Positions 39,755 to 41,910 of a DNA stretch of 41,910 nt are shown one piece after another. The notes beneath the pieces were generated by a model, which ran no database searches, had not been told where the DNA came from, and was given only the letters and a program-made list of their open reading frames with translations. Within the stretch, counting starts at the first letter, position 1. Each line of letters starts with the position of its first letter. A program made the translations under genes and the position numbers. The stretch is taken from positions 1 through 41,910 of the forward strand of contig JBNGIO010004074.1 of NCBI GenBank assembly GCA_049999805.1. Reading direction: 5' to 3'. The stretch comes from Folioceros fuciformis (lineage: Eukaryota > Anthocerotophyta > Anthocerotopsida > Anthocerotales).

Positions 39755-40733
39755 CTTGGAGGCCGCCTAGAAGGCTTTCAGTTCAAATACCCGCACGCAT
39801 CTTCAATCCTTACTTGCAGTGCTTGTGAACAGACCCACGATGCCATCCATTCAAGGCTGCAATAGCGACGACGGCTTGACTGGCCACATTTCTGCAGCCC
39901 GCTTGCCTGGCCCGCATCAGCAAAAGAGAGCACTGCTGCTGCCTGAAACACATTGATGAGCAGGTGATCACTTCACAATGAAGCAAGACTTGTTTATCGC
40001 TTCATCCCCTCGTCGAGTCTACAGACTGCCAATTCTAACTCTACCGTTCAACCATGGATAACACAATGCTCTGATACGAGTCTCCCACTGCTGCCACTAC
40101 AGCAAGTCGCCTCCCCTCCGAATACCAACAGCAAGGGAAACCCACATGAATGCCTGTCTTCCTTGGCCCGTGGGTGTAAGCAAAAGCTCAGGCTGTTCTG
40201 AAATCTCACAACGTGATCTTGGGCTGGATAAAGAAGAGTCGGGCCAGAAAGCTACAGCCATCAACTTGAAGCTTGCTGCACACAGACTTCTTGACATCCT
40301 GGTCCGTCATTCTGACACAGCACCTGGACGTCTCCAGACACTGGGCCGCAATACCTTGCATCAAGAATCACTGGAGGGCAAACCTTCATCATTCTCCTGT
40401 TCCAAAGGAGCAAATCGAGCTAATTCACGCAGCGTTGTACACGTTGCGCGGACTGCAAACCTAAGCAAGAAGCCTCCGTTTTGGGACGTCGATCCTAAGA
40501 CGGACAGCAGAGTGTATCAAGAATCGCAGTACGTACAGCCGCACCCGATGTCCGGTTGTACAGGTAAACCTGCAGCGATCTCGTGCGGGACACAACGGAT
40601 CGAGGCCCGGGCTACCGCATGCAGCGCACAATATGCGCATACAGTAGTGTGTGGAGTTGTCATTAAAGACGTCCAAATTGGGAAACACTAGGTCATCTGT
40701 AATTCCAACAGTGGGCTTTACATGTACATACTG
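39755..40733. other. Spacer right of MFS gene
   Basis: It includes the MFS promoter. A 181-codon plus-strand frame (ATG 40146, stop at 40691) is present but has no recognisable domain or homologue known to me. I do not call it a gene. Confidence 0.35.
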
Positions 40734-40813
40734 TTGGGCTCCGTCGCAACTAACGGTTCGCAGTTCCGTGTCGGAGCCCAACTAACGGTCCGCAGTCCTG
40801 TGACACGGAACTG
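40734..40813. repeat. Nested direct and inverted repeats
   Basis: TTGGGCTCCG (40734-40743) is inverted as CGGAGCCCAA (40772-40781). CAGTTCCGTGT (40761-40771) is inverted as ACACGGAACTG (40803-40813). The 24-base stretch from CAACTAACGGTTCGCAGT at 40747 is repeated directly at 40779 with three mismatches. The arms interleave, so two alternative stems are possible. Confidence 0.8.
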
Positions 40814-41214
40814 TGACAGTTGTTATATCAGGGCACGTGTCCAGGCAGCCTATGTGTCTTGAAGAAATGTATCTCAGAAGTATACGAACTGATTTCCAGA
40901 GGAAAGCATCACAAGGAGAAGGCATTACAAATCTCGACCGTAGACATACCAAGGAGAAGGACCGAGGGAGAGTGTCAGAACTTTTTCCTAACACCCTGGC
41001 GCTCCCTAACACGAAGATTTTCCCCTGAACATGAAAACCCATAGCAAAGTACTTTTTCTCCCTTGTTGGCAGGCCAGGCTGAGACCATTGGTTTGGCAGC
41101 ATCCCTGCAGTGTCAGGGCATACCGGCCCCGACCGCTTTGAGAAGGCCCCAGATACTCTATCAAAAGATGCTCCCACTGTATCCTCTTTGGTACGTCATA
41201 TCTGGAATGTGGCA

Positions 41215-41222
41215 TAGGGTTT
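41215..41222 (-). promoter_or_regulatory. Telo box
   Basis: TAGGGTTT on plus (AAACCCTA on minus), followed 80 bp later by a second one. Confidence 0.5.
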
Positions 41223-41301
41223 GAAAAACATAGCATACAAAGCAACCGAGAGAGCTGATCCGTCGCGACTCCTGCGCGAGAAGGAAACCAACAATTTCTT
41301 C

Positions 41302-41309
41302 TAGGGTTT
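41302..41309 (-). promoter_or_regulatory. Telo box
   Basis: TAGGGTTT in CTAGGGTTTGG. It is about 500 bp upstream of the ATG at 41814; a 5' UTR intron could account for that distance. Confidence 0.5.
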
Positions 41310-41813
41310 GGGATAGCTGACTCCGTTCCTTGCGAGGATGTAGGGATTTGTGCCCATGCTCCCTAATGTTGATGTTGTGTCAGGTATGTTGTGCAATGCT
41401 GATTGCAGATCTCGAATGCAGGACTTTCCGTGAAGGGATTTCTCCGCTTGCTCTTGAGCTTTAGTGTTTTGTTCCCAGTGCTTTCACCTTTGCCTTCTCT
41501 CTACGAGGCTTGGCGTTCTCTCAACAAGGGAATCTTGCCTGATGTTTGATCCACCCTGAACCAACAGAAAATATCCTGAGGCTTCGGCCAAGGGAGGTGG
41601 CTGAATTAATTTGTCTGGCGACGAGGTGAGGGGATGCAAACTATGGAATAGAGAATAGTAGAGACTAGAAGAAATCGCAGAATGACAGGAGAAGGATAGC
41701 TCAGAACGGAAACGGCAATTCAAGGCGTACAGCGACTGGCGATGGAGTAGGAAAAGATAAAAAGAAAAATCTGGTCAGCAACCCTGCGGTGCAAGGCAGA
41801 TCGCCTGTCAGCC

Positions 41814-41910
41814 ATGGCTTCCGGAGAAAAACGTAGGAGAAGGAGCTCTGGAGACAACGACGGCGGCGATGAGGATGCACAACCACCTCCTTCGAGGACA
41901 GCTAAAAGAG
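41814..41910 (+). CDS. Start of an unidentified gene, cut by window end
   Basis: ATG in strong context (GCCATGGCT) opens a frame that runs to the window edge: MASGEKRRRRSSGDNDGGDE and on through a Pro-rich and basic stretch (PPPSRTAKR). The cluster KRRRR would serve as a nuclear localisation signal. Such a charged, low-complexity start is common to nuclear RNA- or DNA-binding proteins, but the family cannot be told from 32 residues. Confidence 0.5.
   Translation, partial: MASGEKRRRRSSGDNDGGDEDAQPPPSRTAKR

Larger units (their letters stand above)
40814..41813. other. Promoter-like stretch before the last gene
   Basis: There is no supported gene in this kilobase. It holds two telo boxes (41215-41222 and 41302-41309), which suggests that a growth- or translation-related gene starts nearby on the plus strand, either the ATG at 41814 or an unrecognised short first exon. 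Confidence 0.4.

Noticed and set aside
40146-40691. 181-codon plus-strand frame starting with ATG
   Set aside because: No domain, signal, or family resemblance, and no neighbouring splice-compatible exons; it could be chance in GC-balanced DNA. It is noted in the spacer entry only.
1-41910. tRNA, rRNA or CRISPR arrays
   Set aside because: I looked for T-arm consensus, rRNA-like blocks and regularly spaced repeats and found none that hold up. The tandem arrays present are short minisatellites without spacers.

Overview
This is eukaryotic nuclear DNA from a land plant. The evidence is spliced genes with GT-AG introns of about 80-150 nt, two organellar-type PPR genes, a plant-type BBD bifunctional nuclease, a MUR3-like GT47 glycosyltransferase and AAACCCTA telo boxes next to translation and ribosome genes. 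The DYW domain of the first PPR gene resembles the KPAxA ('DYW:KP') variant, which is known from hornworts, ferns and lycophytes other than Selaginella and is linked to U-to-C editing. With the compact genes and short introns this points most to a hornwort. That is inference, not proof.

Layout. 1-2840: a dead PIF/Harbinger transposon (ORF1 remnant on +, transposase remnant on -, convergent) with a 26-bp minisatellite interrupted by a 10-N assembly gap. 3687-5643: an intron-containing eIF4A3 pseudogene. 6085-8823 (-): DYW-class PPR editing factor, 5' end unresolved. 9575-11201 (-): GT47 exostosin-type glycosyltransferase. 11202-15266: gene-poor, with small repeats and an orphan RPA70-like zinc-ribbon/OB reading frame. 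15267-16434 (-) RanBP1 and 16755-18057 (+) UTP11 diverge from one promoter. 18441-21101 (-): P-class PPR. 21479-24358 (-): 16-exon type I membrane protein. 25049-25504 (-) ribosomal protein uS11/RPS14 and 26096-27433 (+) RBR ubiquitin ligase diverge. 28590-31265 (-): TRAIP-type RING ligase. 32347-34495 (-): BBD nuclease. 35351-36904 (+) urease accessory protein UreD converges, with a 115-bp gap, on 37020-39754 (-), an HIAT1-like MFS transporter. A gene apparently starts at 41814 (+) and runs off the window.

The genes do not form one pathway; this is ordinary gene-dense plant chromatin. Themes that recur are organelle RNA processing (two PPRs), ribosome biogenesis and translation (UTP11, RPS14, dead eIF4A3) and ubiquitin ligation (RBR, TRAIP). 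Exon models were built by hand from splice consensus, frame continuity and recalled family sequences. All the multi-exon models close in frame, but none was checked against transcripts. No wholly new multi-gene system was found. The best leads are the variant DYW protein, the GTAC palindromes upstream of several genes, the stop-free introns of the transporter and the orphan RPA-like domain.
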